This document shows, piece after piece, positions 9,655 through 18,569 of a DNA stretch of 64,000 bases (its first letter is position 1; each line of letters opens with the position of its first letter). A model generated the notes under the pieces. The model was not told the DNA's origin. It did not search any database and worked only from the letters and a program-made list of their open reading frames with translations. The stretch lies in NCBI RefSeq assembly GCF_026107515.2, contig NZ_JAPCHW010000001.1:310001-374000 (forward strand), written 5' to 3'. Source of the stretch: Glutamicibacter sp. MNS18. Lineage in GTDB: Bacteria > Actinomycetota > Actinomycetes > Actinomycetales > Micrococcaceae. Position numbers and translations under genes: made by a program.

Positions 9655-10890
9655 ATGGCTGATGTGAACTTCGAAGTGGAACAGCAGCTACATCACAGCG
9701 GGCTTGAATCGGACCAGACCGGGAACCTATGGGAACGGCGTGCGTTGATCGACCTGTCGGCCATCCGGAACAACGTCCGCCAGGTGGCTGACCTGGTCGC
9801 ACCGTCCAAGGTGATGGCCGTGGTCAAGGCCGATGGATACGGGCACGGCGCCTACAGGGTCGCCCGGGCGGCTCTGGAAGCCGGAGTGCGCTGGATCGGG
9901 TGCGCCCATGTCACCGAGGCCCTCGCCTTGCGCGAGCAGAGTATTGACGCCCCGATGCTGGCGTGGCTGCACACCTGCGATACCCCATTCGGATCCGCCA
10001 TTGCCGCCGATATCGACCTGGGTGCCTCCAGCTGCCTGGAACTGGGACGGATTGCCGCCGCGGCCCGCAAAGTGGAGACCCCTGCCCGGGTCCACCTGAA
10101 ACTCGACACCGGTCTGGGACGCAACGGCGCGATGCTGGACACCCTCGATGAGCTTCTGGCCCAGGCCAAGGACTACCAGCGGGAAGGGCTGCTAAGGGTG
10201 GTGGGGATCTTCTCCCACCTGGCCGTGGCCGATGAGCCGCAGCGCGTGGAAACCGACGAACAACTCGAGGCCTTCGATGCGGCCATTGCCAAGGTCGAGG
10301 CCGCCGGCTTCGGCCTGGAGGTGCGCCATATCGCCAACACCCCGGCCATCCTCTCCCGTCCCGACGCCCACCATGACATGGTCCGGCTCGGTCTGGGACT
10401 CTACGGACTCAGCCCGTTCGAGGGGGATGAGCCCTCCAGCTTCGGTCTGCGTCCGGCCATGACTGTGCAGGCCCGGGTGGCGAATATCAAGAAGGTCAAC
10501 AAGGACCAGGGCGTCTCATATGGGCTGCACTACCGCACCACCGGTGAAACGTACCTGGGGCTGATCCCGCTGGGCTACGCCGATGGGCTGCCCCGTATCG
10601 CGACCGGGGCTCCGGTGAGCATCCACGGCAAGACCTACCCGGTACGTGGACGCATCGCCATGGACCAGTGCGTGGTCGACCTGGGACCGGATATCGACCC
10701 CGAAGAGTACCTGGGTGCCACCGCCGTCATCTTCGGCGAGAACGGCCCTTCGGTCACCGAATGGGCCAACGCCGCCGGGACCATCAACTACGAGGTGGTC
10801 ACTCGCATCTCACCGCGCGTCCCGCGCTTCTACCTGGAGGGCAGCTGGGGCGAATCCGCACTGGAGGAGGATGACACCACCGGTGAGTGA
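9655..10890 (+). CDS. alr: Alanine racemase
   Basis: A PLP-dependent racemase that makes D-alanine for peptidoglycan. The PLP lysine lies in VMAVVKADGYGHGAYRVA near residue 60. The catalytic tyrosine region is GVSYGLHYRT, and the C-terminal β-domain has RIAMDQCVVDLG. Length 411 aa includes a ~25-residue N-terminal extension before WERRALIDLSAIRNNVRQV. It begins a run of five tightly packed genes (alr-tsaE-tsaB-rimI-tsaD) and overlaps the next gene's start region. Confidence 0.96.
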   Translation: MADVNFEVEQQLHHSGLESDQTGNLWERRALIDLSAIRNNVRQVADLVAPSKVMAVVKADGYGHGAYRVARAALEAGVRWIGCAHVTEALALREQSIDAPMLAWLHTCDTPFGSAIAADIDLGASSCLELGRIAAAARKVETPARVHLKLDTGLGRNGAMLDTLDELLAQAKDYQREGLLRVVGIFSHLAVADEPQRVETDEQLEAFDAAIAKVEAAGFGLEVRHIANTPAILSRPDAHHDMVRLGLGLYGLSPFEGDEPSSFGLRPAMTVQARVANIKKVNKDQGVSYGLHYRTTGETYLGLIPLGYADGLPRIATGAPVSIHGKTYPVRGRIAMDQCVVDLGPDIDPEEYLGATAVIFGENGPSVTEWANAAGTINYEVVTRISPRVPRFYLEGSWGESALEEDDTTGE

Positions 10891-11464
10891 CCGCGAAAAA
10901 CGATTCCAGCTCACCTCGGTGGCCCAGACCCAGGCCGTGGGTGAAGCCCTGGGCAAGCTGGTGCGCCACGGCGACCTGCTGGTCCTCACCGGACAGCTCG
11001 GCGCCGGCAAGACCACCTTCACCCAAGGGCTGGGCGCCGGCATGCAGGTGCGGGAAGGGATCATTTCCCCGACCTTCGTGTTGGCCCGCATCCACCCCAG
11101 CGAGATCAAAGGCCCTGATTTGGTGCATGTGGATGCCTACCGGTTGGCTGAACCGCACGAGGTGGACACCCTGGATTTGGAAGCCACCGCCCCCACCTCG
11201 GTCACCGTGGTGGAATGGGGACGGCACAAGGTCGAGCACCTGTCCGACTCCCGGCTGGAAATCGACCTGGAACGCGCCGCCCTGCCCGCCAGCCACACCT
11301 CGGCCTCCTGGGAATTCGACGACGAGGATGAGGGCGATGAACCACGCACCCTGATCCTGCGCGCGATCGGCCCGGACTGGCCACCGGCCCGCTGGGAAGA
11401 GACACTGCAAACCATCGATACGGCCATCACGCACACCAAGGCCCTGGAGTCCGAGCATGAGTAG
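10871..11464 (+). CDS. tsaE: tRNA threonylcarbamoyladenosine biosynthesis ATPase TsaE
   Basis: TsaE is the P-loop ATPase that drives turnover of the TsaB-TsaD complex making t6A at position 37 of ANN-decoding tRNAs. The Walker A motif is GQLGAGKTTFTQGLG, followed by ISPTFVLARIHPS and the LVHVDAYRL segment. ATG 10871 overlaps alr by 20 bp and directly follows GGAGGAGG; GTG 10883 is an alternative start with wider spacing. The ~197 aa protein has an acidic stretch (DDEDEGDEPRT) near residue 155, not part of the family core. It overlaps tsaB by 8 bp. Confidence 0.92.
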   Translation: MTPPVSDREKRFQLTSVAQTQAVGEALGKLVRHGDLLVLTGQLGAGKTTFTQGLGAGMQVREGIISPTFVLARIHPSEIKGPDLVHVDAYRLAEPHEVDTLDLEATAPTSVTVVEWGRHKVEHLSDSRLEIDLERAALPASHTSASWEFDDEDEGDEPRTLILRAIGPDWPPARWEETLQTIDTAITHTKALESEHE

Positions 11465-12134
11465 ATACCTGGTGATCGACACCTCCGCCAACACCTCCGT
11501 GGCCCTCTACGACGAGGCCACCGGCAACGTGCTGGCCGAACGGAACAGCGAACGCGGCAACGACCAGACCGAAACCCTGGCCGGCTACGTCCAGGACGTG
11601 CTGGCAGACACCGGAATCACCGGCAACGAACTGGCCGGGATCATCGCGGGCACCGGCCCCGGACCCTTCACCGGACTACGCGTGGGACTGGTCGCCGCCC
11701 GCACCTTCTCCTATGTCTGGTCACTGCCGCTGCACGGGGCCATGTCCCTCGGCGCGCTGGCCCACCGGGTCACCCGGGAACTGGCACCAACCACCGACTT
11801 CCTGGTGGCCACCGATGCCCGCCGCCGCGAGGTCTACTGGGCACGCTTCGGTACCGACGGAACCCGGTTGGACGGACCACACGTGGGCCCGGCCGCCGAA
11901 CTGCCGGCCCTTCCCGTCCACGGAGTTGGCGCAGGACTCTATACCGAAGCACTGGCCGAGGCCGGCGCCACTGTAGCGGACACCAGCAGCAACTGGCTGA
12001 CCCGCGCGGCCGACCTGGCCCCCCGGGCGCTCGCCGACCTCGCCACAGGAGCGGACCTGTCCAGCACCGCACCGCTGTACCTGCGCGAATCCGATGCCCA
12101 GGTCCCGGCCTTCATGAAGCAGGCCAAGGGATGA
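11457..12134 (+). CDS. tsaB: tRNA threonylcarbamoyladenosine biosynthesis protein TsaB
   Basis: TsaB is the ASKHA-fold partner and scaffold of TsaD in t6A synthesis. The N-terminus [16 protein letters not shown] is the first phosphate-binding-like strand pair, and [20 protein letters not shown] is the TsaB signature. It begins inside the end of tsaE and ends in an ATGA overlap with rimI, so translation is probably coupled. Length 225 aa is normal. TsaB normally lacks the metal-binding His pair, and none is seen here. Confidence 0.94.
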   Translation: MSRYLVIDTSANTSVALYDEATGNVLAERNSERGNDQTETLAGYVQDVLADTGITGNELAGIIAGTGPGPFTGLRVGLVAARTFSYVWSLPLHGAMSLGALAHRVTRELAPTTDFLVATDARRREVYWARFGTDGTRLDGPHVGPAAELPALPVHGVGAGLYTEALAEAGATVADTSSNWLTRAADLAPRALADLATGADLSSTAPLYLRESDAQVPAFMKQAKG

Positions 12135-12595
12135 AACCGGTACTGCGCACCATGACCGCCGCGGACATCCCTGCAGTCCATGCACTGGAAACCGCGACCT
12201 TCCCCACCGACGCCTGGCCATTGGAACTCTTCGATGCCGAACTGGCGCAGACCGAGACCCGCGACTACTGGGTGTACGAAGCCGAGAAACGGATCCTGGG
12301 CTACGCGGGGCTGTGCACCGTGCTGCCCTTCGCCGATGTGCAGACCATTGCCATCCACCCCGACACCCAGGGCCACGGACTGGGCCGGGCACTGATGCAG
12401 GTGATGATCGACAAGGCACGGGAACGCCGGGCCCGGGACGTCATGCTCGAAGTGCGCAAGGACAACCCGGTGGCCATCGGCCTGTACCTGTCACTGGGAT
12501 TCCAGAAGATCCACGAACGGCCCAAGTACTACCGCGACGGCACCGACGCACTGATCATGCGCCTGCGACTACGCGACGAAGAGGACAACCAATGA
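12131..12595 (+). CDS. rimI: Ribosomal-protein-alanine N-acetyltransferase
   Basis: A GNAT-fold N-acetyltransferase placed between tsaB and tsaD, the usual position of RimI, which acetylates the N-terminus of ribosomal protein S18 and possibly other proteins. The acetyl-CoA loop is [16 protein letters not shown], followed by the [20 protein letters not shown] block and the [17 protein letters not shown]-terminus seen in RimI. Length 154 aa. It overlaps both neighbours by 4 bp. Confidence 0.93.
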   Translation: MKPVLRTMTAADIPAVHALETATFPTDAWPLELFDAELAQTETRDYWVYEAEKRILGYAGLCTVLPFADVQTIAIHPDTQGHGLGRALMQVMIDKARERRARDVMLEVRKDNPVAIGLYLSLGFQKIHERPKYYRDGTDALIMRLRLRDEEDNQ

Positions 12596-13674
12596 GCACC
12601 ACCAAGACCCCGATCGTGCTGGGCATCGAATCCTCCTGCGACGAAACCGGCGTGGGGATCGTGCGTGGCACCGAACTGCTGACCAACACCGTTTCCAGCT
12701 CGATGGACCAGCATGTGCGCTTCGGCGGGGTGATCCCGGAGATCGCCGCCCGCGCCCACCTGGAGGCGTTTATCCCCACCCTGGATGCGGCCCTGGCCGA
12801 CGCCAAGCTGGAACTCGATGACATCGACGCGATCGCCGTGACCAGCGGCCCCGGTCTGGCCGGGGCGCTGATGGTGGGTGTTGCCGCTGCCAAGGCGCTG
12901 GCCCTGGCCACCGGTAAGCCGCTGTACGGGATCAACCACCTGGTTGCCCACGTGGGCGTCGGGGTACTGGATGGCAAGCCATTGCCCAGCACCTTTGGCG
13001 CGTTGCTGGTCTCCGGGGGACACACCGAGATCCTGAAGATCACCTCGCTGACCGAGGACGTGCAATTGCTCGGAGCGACCATCGATGATGCCGCAGGCGA
13101 AGCCTATGACAAGGTCGCACGGCTGCTGGGTCTCGGATATCCCGGGGGGCCGGCCATCGACAAAGCCGCCGCACACGGGGACCGCAAGGCCTTCCGCTTC
13201 CCCCGCGGACTGAGCCTGCCCAAGTTCACCGGCAGCGCCGAAAACCCGGGCAAGCACCGCTACAACTTCTCGTTCTCCGGACTGAAGACCGCGGTGGCGC
13301 GCTGTGTGGAGCACTTCGAATCCCAAGGGCTGGAAGTTCCCGTGAATGACATCGCCGCGTCCTTTCAGGAAGCCGTGGTGGACGTGATCACCTCCAAGGC
13401 GGTCAAGGCCTGCACCGAACACGGACTGAAGACCCTGCTGCTCGGCGGGGGAGTGGCAGCCAATAGCCGACTACGGGAACTCCTGGCCGCACGCTGCGCA
13501 TCGGCGGGAATCGACCTGACCGTCCCGCCGTTCCCACTGTGCACGGACAATGGCGGGATGGTGGCAGCGTTGGGGGCCCAGTTGGTGGCGGCCGGAGCGA
13601 AACCGAGCGGCTTGGACTTTGCTACCGATTCGTCGCAGCCGGTGACGCGAATAGTCTTGACCGCCAAGAAGTGA
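12592..13674 (+). CDS. tsaD: tRNA threonylcarbamoyltransferase catalytic subunit TsaD
   Basis: TsaD (Kae1/Gcp family) transfers the threonylcarbamoyl group onto A37 of tRNA. ATG 12592 overlaps the rimI stop as ATGA. Signatures include [14 protein letters not shown] at the N-terminus, the metal-binding HLVAH in [12 protein letters not shown], the LVSGGHTE loop, and the [22 protein letters not shown] segment. Length 360 aa is as expected. It is the last gene of the t6A operon and the last core gene before a lower-GC accessory region. Confidence 0.96.
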   Translation: MSTTKTPIVLGIESSCDETGVGIVRGTELLTNTVSSSMDQHVRFGGVIPEIAARAHLEAFIPTLDAALADAKLELDDIDAIAVTSGPGLAGALMVGVAAAKALALATGKPLYGINHLVAHVGVGVLDGKPLPSTFGALLVSGGHTEILKITSLTEDVQLLGATIDDAAGEAYDKVARLLGLGYPGGPAIDKAAAHGDRKAFRFPRGLSLPKFTGSAENPGKHRYNFSFSGLKTAVARCVEHFESQGLEVPVNDIAASFQEAVVDVITSKAVKACTEHGLKTLLLGGGVAANSRLRELLAARCASAGIDLTVPPFPLCTDNGGMVAALGAQLVAAGAKPSGLDFATDSSQPVTRIVLTAKK

Positions 13675-13859
13675 TGTAGTTCTTCAAATACCGGTAAGCT
13701 GCTTAACATTCTGAGGATACAGAGGAATGATATCTTATTCTTCTTTCCATCTGTTCCGCCTCTGTAGGCGACACGTAAGTGCACAGATATTGTGGCACCG
13801 TAAAAGTCAAATAGACTGTCAAATATATGCAATTCACCTTCGTGGATCAGGAATAACCC

Positions 13860-15650
13860 TTGGCCAAGTACACCGTTAACCAGTTGCCCGTGAGTACTCT
13901 ACTTGCACAGGTGCAGAGCGAGCAGATTGCGATCCCTGAGCTCCAACGTCCATTCGTCTGGGACAGCATTAAAGTTCGCGACTTGATGGATTCGCTCTAT
14001 CGTGGTTTTCCGGTGGGATACCTGATCACTTGGCAATCTGTAGGGGCACATCTGAAAGGTGGAATAACAGCTGCGCATCAACAGATACTAATTGATGGAC
14101 AACAACGGGTCACAGCAATTCAGGCAGCAATCGCTGGTCTGCCGGTCGTGACCAAAAAATATAGTAAAAAACGAATCACCATTGCCTTCAATCCACTCAC
14201 AGAAGAATTTGCCACCCTGACACCTGTGATTCGGAAAGATCCACAATGGATTTCTGATATTAGCGAGATCTTCAAGAGTGCGGCTGCATTCAAATTCGTT
14301 ACGAACTACCTTCGAGTAAATGAAAATGTGGATCAGGATATAGCTGCCGAGAACATCGCACGACTTGCCGAGATTAGAAATGCGCAGATCGGCGTTATAG
14401 CATTGAGCGATGATCTAGACGTGGAGACAGTTTCGGAAATCTTCATTCGAATCAACTCCAAGGGCGTACCTCTCTCGAGTGCCGACTTCGCGATGAGTAA
14501 GATTGCTACTTACGGAGATCGAGGCAGGAACCTACGAAAGCTGATCGATTACTTCTGCCATTTAGCTGTAGCTCCACATGCTTATGAAGACATCGCTGAA
14601 AATGATTCCGCGTTCTCTCAATCAAAGTACTTCGCGCAAGTCGCATGGCTCCGATATGATGCGGAAGACTTGTATGATCCAAGTTATAACGACATCGTTC
14701 GCGTTGCAGGCCTTGTCGGATTCAACCGTGGCAAAGCTTCATCTATTGTGAGCGAACTTTCTGGGCGTGATCCGGAAAGTCGCAAGGTGGATGTCGATCG
14801 TATTCCTCTGGCGTATGACAAGCTTGAGTCTGCTTTATTCGAGATTACTTCCAAGTATCAGTTTGAGAATTTCGTCATGTTGATCAAGTCGGCAGGGTTC
14901 ATTTCGTCGAAACTGATCAATTCCAAAAATGCGCTGAATTTTGCGTATGCCTTGTATCTCAAACTACGGCAAGACAAATCAATTAGCGAGGGTGAGCGCA
15001 AACGAATCACACGTCGTTGGTTCGTGATGTCTGTACTCACTGGACGGCACTCAGGGAGTTTCGAATCCACTTGGGAACAAGACATGCGTAGAATTACTCA
15101 GCTTGGCGCGGACGAGTATCTGGCGCAAATCGAAAGCGCGGACCTGAGTGACGGATTCTGGAGAGTGACTCTGCCCCAGAACTTGGAGACGACAGGTACG
15201 AATAGCCCGTACTTCCAGTCGTTCATCGCTGCACAAGTCGTAAGTGGTGCGCGCGGTTTTCTGTCTAGGCATATTACAGTATCCACGATGCAAGAACATT
15301 CGGGCGATATTCATCATGTCGTACCAAAAAACTACTTGGTGAAGGCAGGTTTTAAGGACAGAGCTGAGTATAATCAAGTCGCGAATTACGCATTGACAGA
15401 AACTGCCGTGAACATTGCCATCAAGGATGCCCCGCCAGCTGACTACCTATCTCGTATACGGCTTCAAATCGAAACCCAGAAACTGGATCTTGGAGAAATC
15501 GTCAATGGAACTGACCTCGATAAAAATCTGCAGGAAAATGCGCTGCCTATAAACCTGGAAAGTGTGGATGCTGCAAACTATCTTGAGTTCTTGGCCGAAC
15601 GACGGGTGCTCATGGCAAGAACTATCCAACGGTATTACGAAGCGTTATAG
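13860..15650 (+). CDS. DUF262/HNH protein, GmrSD-like restriction family
   Basis: A 596-aa protein with an N-terminal DUF262 (ParB/Srx-like) domain and a C-terminal HNH-type domain, the single-chain layout of GmrSD-like type IV restriction systems that act on modified DNA. The DGQQR motif (ILIDGQQRVTAI, residues 79-83) is the hallmark of the first domain; IAIPELQRPFVWD precedes it. The nuclease core is H485-H486-x-x-P489 (IHHVVPKNYL) followed by NQVANYALTE and TAVNIAIKDAPPADYL. The start is TTG 13860 with AGGA at 13849-13852. Its GC content looks clearly lower than its neighbours, suggesting transfer. The stop codon lies within the target duplication of the following ISL3 element. Confidence 0.8.
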   Translation: MAKYTVNQLPVSTLLAQVQSEQIAIPELQRPFVWDSIKVRDLMDSLYRGFPVGYLITWQSVGAHLKGGITAAHQQILIDGQQRVTAIQAAIAGLPVVTKKYSKKRITIAFNPLTEEFATLTPVIRKDPQWISDISEIFKSAAAFKFVTNYLRVNENVDQDIAAENIARLAEIRNAQIGVIALSDDLDVETVSEIFIRINSKGVPLSSADFAMSKIATYGDRGRNLRKLIDYFCHLAVAPHAYEDIAENDSAFSQSKYFAQVAWLRYDAEDLYDPSYNDIVRVAGLVGFNRGKASSIVSELSGRDPESRKVDVDRIPLAYDKLESALFEITSKYQFENFVMLIKSAGFISSKLINSKNALNFAYALYLKLRQDKSISEGERKRITRRWFVMSVLTGRHSGSFESTWEQDMRRITQLGADEYLAQIESADLSDGFWRVTLPQNLETTGTNSPYFQSFIAAQVVSGARGFLSRHITVSTMQEHSGDIHHVVPKNYLVKAGFKDRAEYNQVANYALTETAVNIAIKDAPPADYLSRIRLQIETQKLDLGEIVNGTDLDKNLQENALPINLESVDAANYLEFLAERRVLMARTIQRYYEAL

Positions 15651-15651
15651 G

Positions 15652-15675
15652 GGCTCTTCACAATTGAGGGTGTAA
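15652..15675. repeat. ISL3 left inverted repeat
   Basis: The left 24-bp terminal repeat matches the reverse complement of 17082-17105 exactly. The flanking base set 15644-15651 is the left copy of the 8-bp target duplication. Confidence 0.95.
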
Positions 15676-15786
15676 ACCAGGACTGCCGGTGACAGGGTTT
15701 TCCGGGCGTGTCGTTGGGAAGGAAAAAAGTCGGGGTCTTCACGAGAATGGAAGTTCCTACACGACCGTTTTCGAAAGACCCCGACG

Positions 15787-17099
15787 TTGCCCCATCCTAC
15801 CTTCACCGCCCCCGATCTGACCACGTTCTGCCGCCTTGATGAGCTAGGACTGATCGCTTACGGGCAGCGGTTGCTGCCTTCGCGTGCCGAACTTTTGTGC
15901 CGGGTCGCCGAGGAAGAGTCATGGTGCCGGCGGTGCGGGCAGGCAGGCACTCCTCGGGGCACCGTGGTGCGCCGCCTGGCCCACGAGCCGGTGGGCTGGA
16001 GGCCGACCACGCTGGTGATCCGGGTGCGCCGGTACCGGTGCGGGGATTGTGGCCGGGTCTGGCGCCAAGACACCAGCGGTGCGGCCGCACCACGGGCGAA
16101 GATCTCACGAGCAGGGCTGCGATGGGCGCTGGCCGGGATCGTGTGCCAGCACCTGTCTATGGCACGGATCGCCGAGGGGTTGGGGGTCTCCTGGAATACC
16201 GCCAATGACGCGGTGCTCGCCGAAGGACAGCGTCTGCTGATCAGCCAGCCTGAACGCTTCGACGGGGTGAAGGTGATCGGGGTGGATGAACATGTGTGGC
16301 GCCATACCCGTACCGGGGACAAATACGTCACCGTGATCATTGATCTGACCCCGGTGGCCGAAGGCACCGGCCCGGCCCGGCCCGGCTACTGGACATGGTG
16401 GCCGGGCGCTCCAAGTCCGTGTTCAAGTCCTGGCTCGCCGGCCGTGCCCAAGCATGGCGGGATGGGATCGAGGTGGTGGCGATGGACGGCTTCACCGGTT
16501 TCAAGACCGCCGCGGCCGAGGAGCTACCGGACGCGGTCGAGGTCATGGATCCCTTCCACGTGGTGCGCCTGGCCGCCGAAGCACTGGATAAATGCCGGCA
16601 ACGTATCCAGCAGCACACCTGCGGACACCGCTGACGCAAAGGGGACCCGCTCTATGCGGCCCGCCGGACCCTGCTGACTGGGGATGAGCTGCTCACCGAG
16701 AAACAGACCCAGCGACTAGAAGAGCTCTTCGCCAATGAACAGCATGAACCGGTCGAGCTGACCTGGAGCGTGTACCAGCGCATCGTAGATGCCTACCGGC
16801 AGCACGATCGGAAGATTGGCCGGTGGGCGTTGGAACAGGTCATCGACCTGTTCACCGCGAAGGTTCCCCAGCAGCTGAGCGAGCTGGCCTCGCTGGGCAG
16901 GACGTTGAAACGGCGTTCCGTGGACATCCTGGCCTATTTCGACCGGGAAGGGACCTCGAATGGGCCCACCGAAGCGATCAACGGCAGGCTGGAACACCTA
17001 CGTGGATCGGCCCTGGGGTTCAGGAACCTGGCGAACTATATCGCACGCTCACTGTTGGAGGCTGGCGGATTCAGGCCCCGGTTACACCCTCAATTGTGA
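15787..17099 (+). pseudogene. ISL3 transposase, frameshifted and with internal stop
   Basis: The reading begins at TTG 15787 and shows an N-terminal zinc-ribbon (CRRCGQAGTPRG, RRYRCGDCGRVWRQD), a helix-turn-helix (GLGVSWNTANDAV) and the start of the DDE catalytic domain (VIGVDEHVWRH). At 16371-16385 the motif CCCGG occurs three times in tandem; removing one copy restores the frame into MVAGRSKSVFKSWLAGRAQA and AMDGFTGF. The second frame is then cut by TGA at 16632-16634, after which the same frame continues to the end (GPTEAINGRLEHLRG, the third catalytic acidic region). Two separate lesions make this a pseudogene. Confidence 0.9.
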
Positions 17100-17105
17100 A
17101 GAGCC
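17082..17105. repeat. ISL3 right inverted repeat
   Basis: The right terminal repeat is an exact complement of 15652-15675. The next eight bases (17106-17113, GTTATAGG) are the right copy of the target duplication. Confidence 0.95.
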
Positions 17106-17124
17106 GTTATAGGAGACTCCGATG

Positions 17125-17316
17125 TCATCGGGGAGAGTTTTGCTGGGTATTCGATCCATTTGAAACTGCTGCATCTAGCTCGGGGCGAGACTCAAGTGCT
17201 CCTGACGCGGTATCGGTGAAAATCCGATAGCACCCAGCAGCAGTAAGCGCATCGTGCTGCAACCGAGCGTCTTGATCACCAGTAGACACTCGCGCGTATC
17301 CAAGAAGATGTCCCAT
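17125..17316 (-). pseudogene. Truncated serine recombinase (resolvase/invertase N-terminus)
   Basis: The first ~50 residues, LLGYARVSTGDQDARLQHDAL and the following AAGCYRIFTDTASGALESRPELD, are the N-terminal catalytic domain of a small serine recombinase, with the nucleophile in ARVST. After RPELDAAV the similarity stops and an unrelated 12-residue tail precedes a stop, so the rest of the catalytic domain and the DNA-binding domain are missing. The break lies about 40 bp from the ISL3 target duplication, at the junction with the DUF262/HNH segment. It is a remnant of an older mobile element. Confidence 0.85.
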
Positions 17317-17619
17317 GCTTTGAAATGTATCAAAACCCGTCAATCATCGATAGAACTGACTCATAGATTATGGAACTGGGTTTTGAACCTCTGCGCGAAA
17401 AGTTGACCCTTGAATTTTCAACTGAAATGGCGTGATGCGATTTCCCCAATTTCAGTGTGTCAAAAACGAATGTTTTCGGTATCCGTAGATGACTCATGAC
17501 TCCAGCGCATGATTGCGCAAGACTCGAGTGTTACCCTAACTAGCTGCAATCTCCCTATCTCCCTAGTGGCAGATTCTTTGGTCACGTATCGACGTTGAGG
17601 GTGGCGGTAGGATTCTTTT
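17317..17619. other. Intergenic region, 303 bp
   Basis: The stretch between the resolvase remnant and the GNAT gene is relatively AT-rich. No convincing gene, terminator or repeat is seen. AGGA at 17609-17612 serves as the ribosome binding site for the next gene. Confidence 0.6.
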
Positions 17620-18135
17620 GTGGGAATCAAGCGAAAACAATCCATCCAGCTAGTGGGAATGACCGAAGCTCACTGGGCCGATGTATCACGTATCTACGCT
17701 CAGGGCATCTCCACGGGCCTTGCCACGTTCGAATCCGAGGTGCCGAGCCGCGAAAAATTCTTCGAGTCCAAGATTCCTGGATTATCTTTGTCTGCTTTGA
17801 CTCCGGAAGGCGCTGTTGCAGGGTGGGCGGCAGCCACAGCCGTATCCCAGCGTCCTGCTTACCAAGGGGTCGTGGAGCATTCAGTCTATGTTGACCAAGA
17901 ATATGCTGGCTGCGGCGTCGGGACCCGGTTGCTCACTGAACTCATCGCCCTAGCAAGACGCCACGGGTACTGGATGGTGCAATCCTCAATTATCGCGGAC
18001 AACGATGCCAGCCGAATCCTGCATGGCAGATCGGGCTTTCGCGAAGTCGGGCGACGAGAAAGGATTGCCAGGGCCACACGAGGAGAAGCGGTCGGTCAGT
18101 GGCTGGATACCTACCTGTATGAACTCAGACTGTAG
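17620..18135 (+). CDS. GNAT acetyltransferase, phosphinothricin/ArsN-like
   Basis: A 171-aa GNAT protein of the phosphinothricin (methionine sulfoximine) N-acetyltransferase type. The N-terminal MTEAHWADVSRIYAQGISTG followed by TFESEVPS, the VVEHSVYVDQEYAGCGVGTRLL acetyl-CoA loop, and ADNDASRILHGRSGFREVG are family features. GTG 17620 is preceded by AGGA. Members named ArsN occur in arsenic gene clusters and acetylate arsinothricin and phosphinothricin; the ars cluster starts about 3 kb away, so that role is plausible but inferred. Substrate could equally be another amino-acid analogue. Confidence 0.78.
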   Translation: MGIKRKQSIQLVGMTEAHWADVSRIYAQGISTGLATFESEVPSREKFFESKIPGLSLSALTPEGAVAGWAAATAVSQRPAYQGVVEHSVYVDQEYAGCGVGTRLLTELIALARRHGYWMVQSSIIADNDASRILHGRSGFREVGRRERIARATRGEAVGQWLDTYLYELRL

Positions 18136-18212
18136 TCGGGCTGACTGGTTAATCCAGAATCGGTGCGGCAGGCGGAAAGCCTGGCGCACCGATTCAAAGG
18201 ATCAAAGAAGAT

Positions 18213-18536
18213 TTACAGGTAGTCTGCGAAGTCCTTCTCGATGACAGCCTTCGGCTTGGCTCCGATCGAGGTAGCAACGTGCTCGCCACCCTTGAAGACG
18301 TAAACAGCTGGGATGCTCGTGATATCGTACTTGGCTGCGATGCCCTGGTTCTCGTCAACGTTGACCTTGACGACGTCAACCTTCGCAGCATGCTCTTCAG
18401 CGATCTGATCCAGAACTGGACCCAGCTGGCGGCAAGGGCCGCACCACTCTGCCCAGAAATCGAGGATGACTGGCTTTTCGGCATCCAGAACTTCGCTCTG
18501 GAAGGTTGCTTCAGTTACTGCTTTTGCGTTGCTCAT
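18213..18536 (-). CDS. trxA: Thioredoxin
   Basis: A 107-aa thioredoxin with the active site WAEWCGPCRQLGP, the cis-proline loop TSIPAVYVFKGG and normal length. It reduces protein disulfides and can regenerate thioredoxin-linked arsenate reductases. Upstream on its strand is a Shine-Dalgarno-like AGAAAGGGG. Before the IS1380 element arrived, the trxB stop would have been about 30 bases upstream, so trxB and trxA formed an operon. The insertion now separates the pair by 1.7 kb, so trxA must rely on readthrough or a promoter in the element's end. Confidence 0.95.
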   Translation of the reverse strand: MSNAKAVTEATFQSEVLDAEKPVILDFWAEWCGPCRQLGPVLDQIAEEHAAKVDVVKVNVDENQGIAAKYDITSIPAVYVFKGGEHVATSIGAKPKAVIEKDFADYL

Positions 18537-18569
18537 AAGAGAGAACCCCTTTCTGGGAAAACTAATTAG

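Larger units (their letters stand above)
15652..17105. mobile_element. ISL3-family insertion sequence, complete ends, decayed transposase
   Basis: A 1454-bp element bounded by 24-bp perfect inverted repeats (15652-15675 and 17082-17105, outer end GGCTCTTCACAATTG). The 8-bp direct repeat GTTATAGG occurs at 15644-15651 and 17106-17113; an 8-bp duplication is characteristic of ISL3. The left copy contains the TAG stop of the DUF262/HNH gene. The internal transposase has a frameshift and an in-frame stop, so the copy is probably immobile unless helped in trans. Confidence 0.93.
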
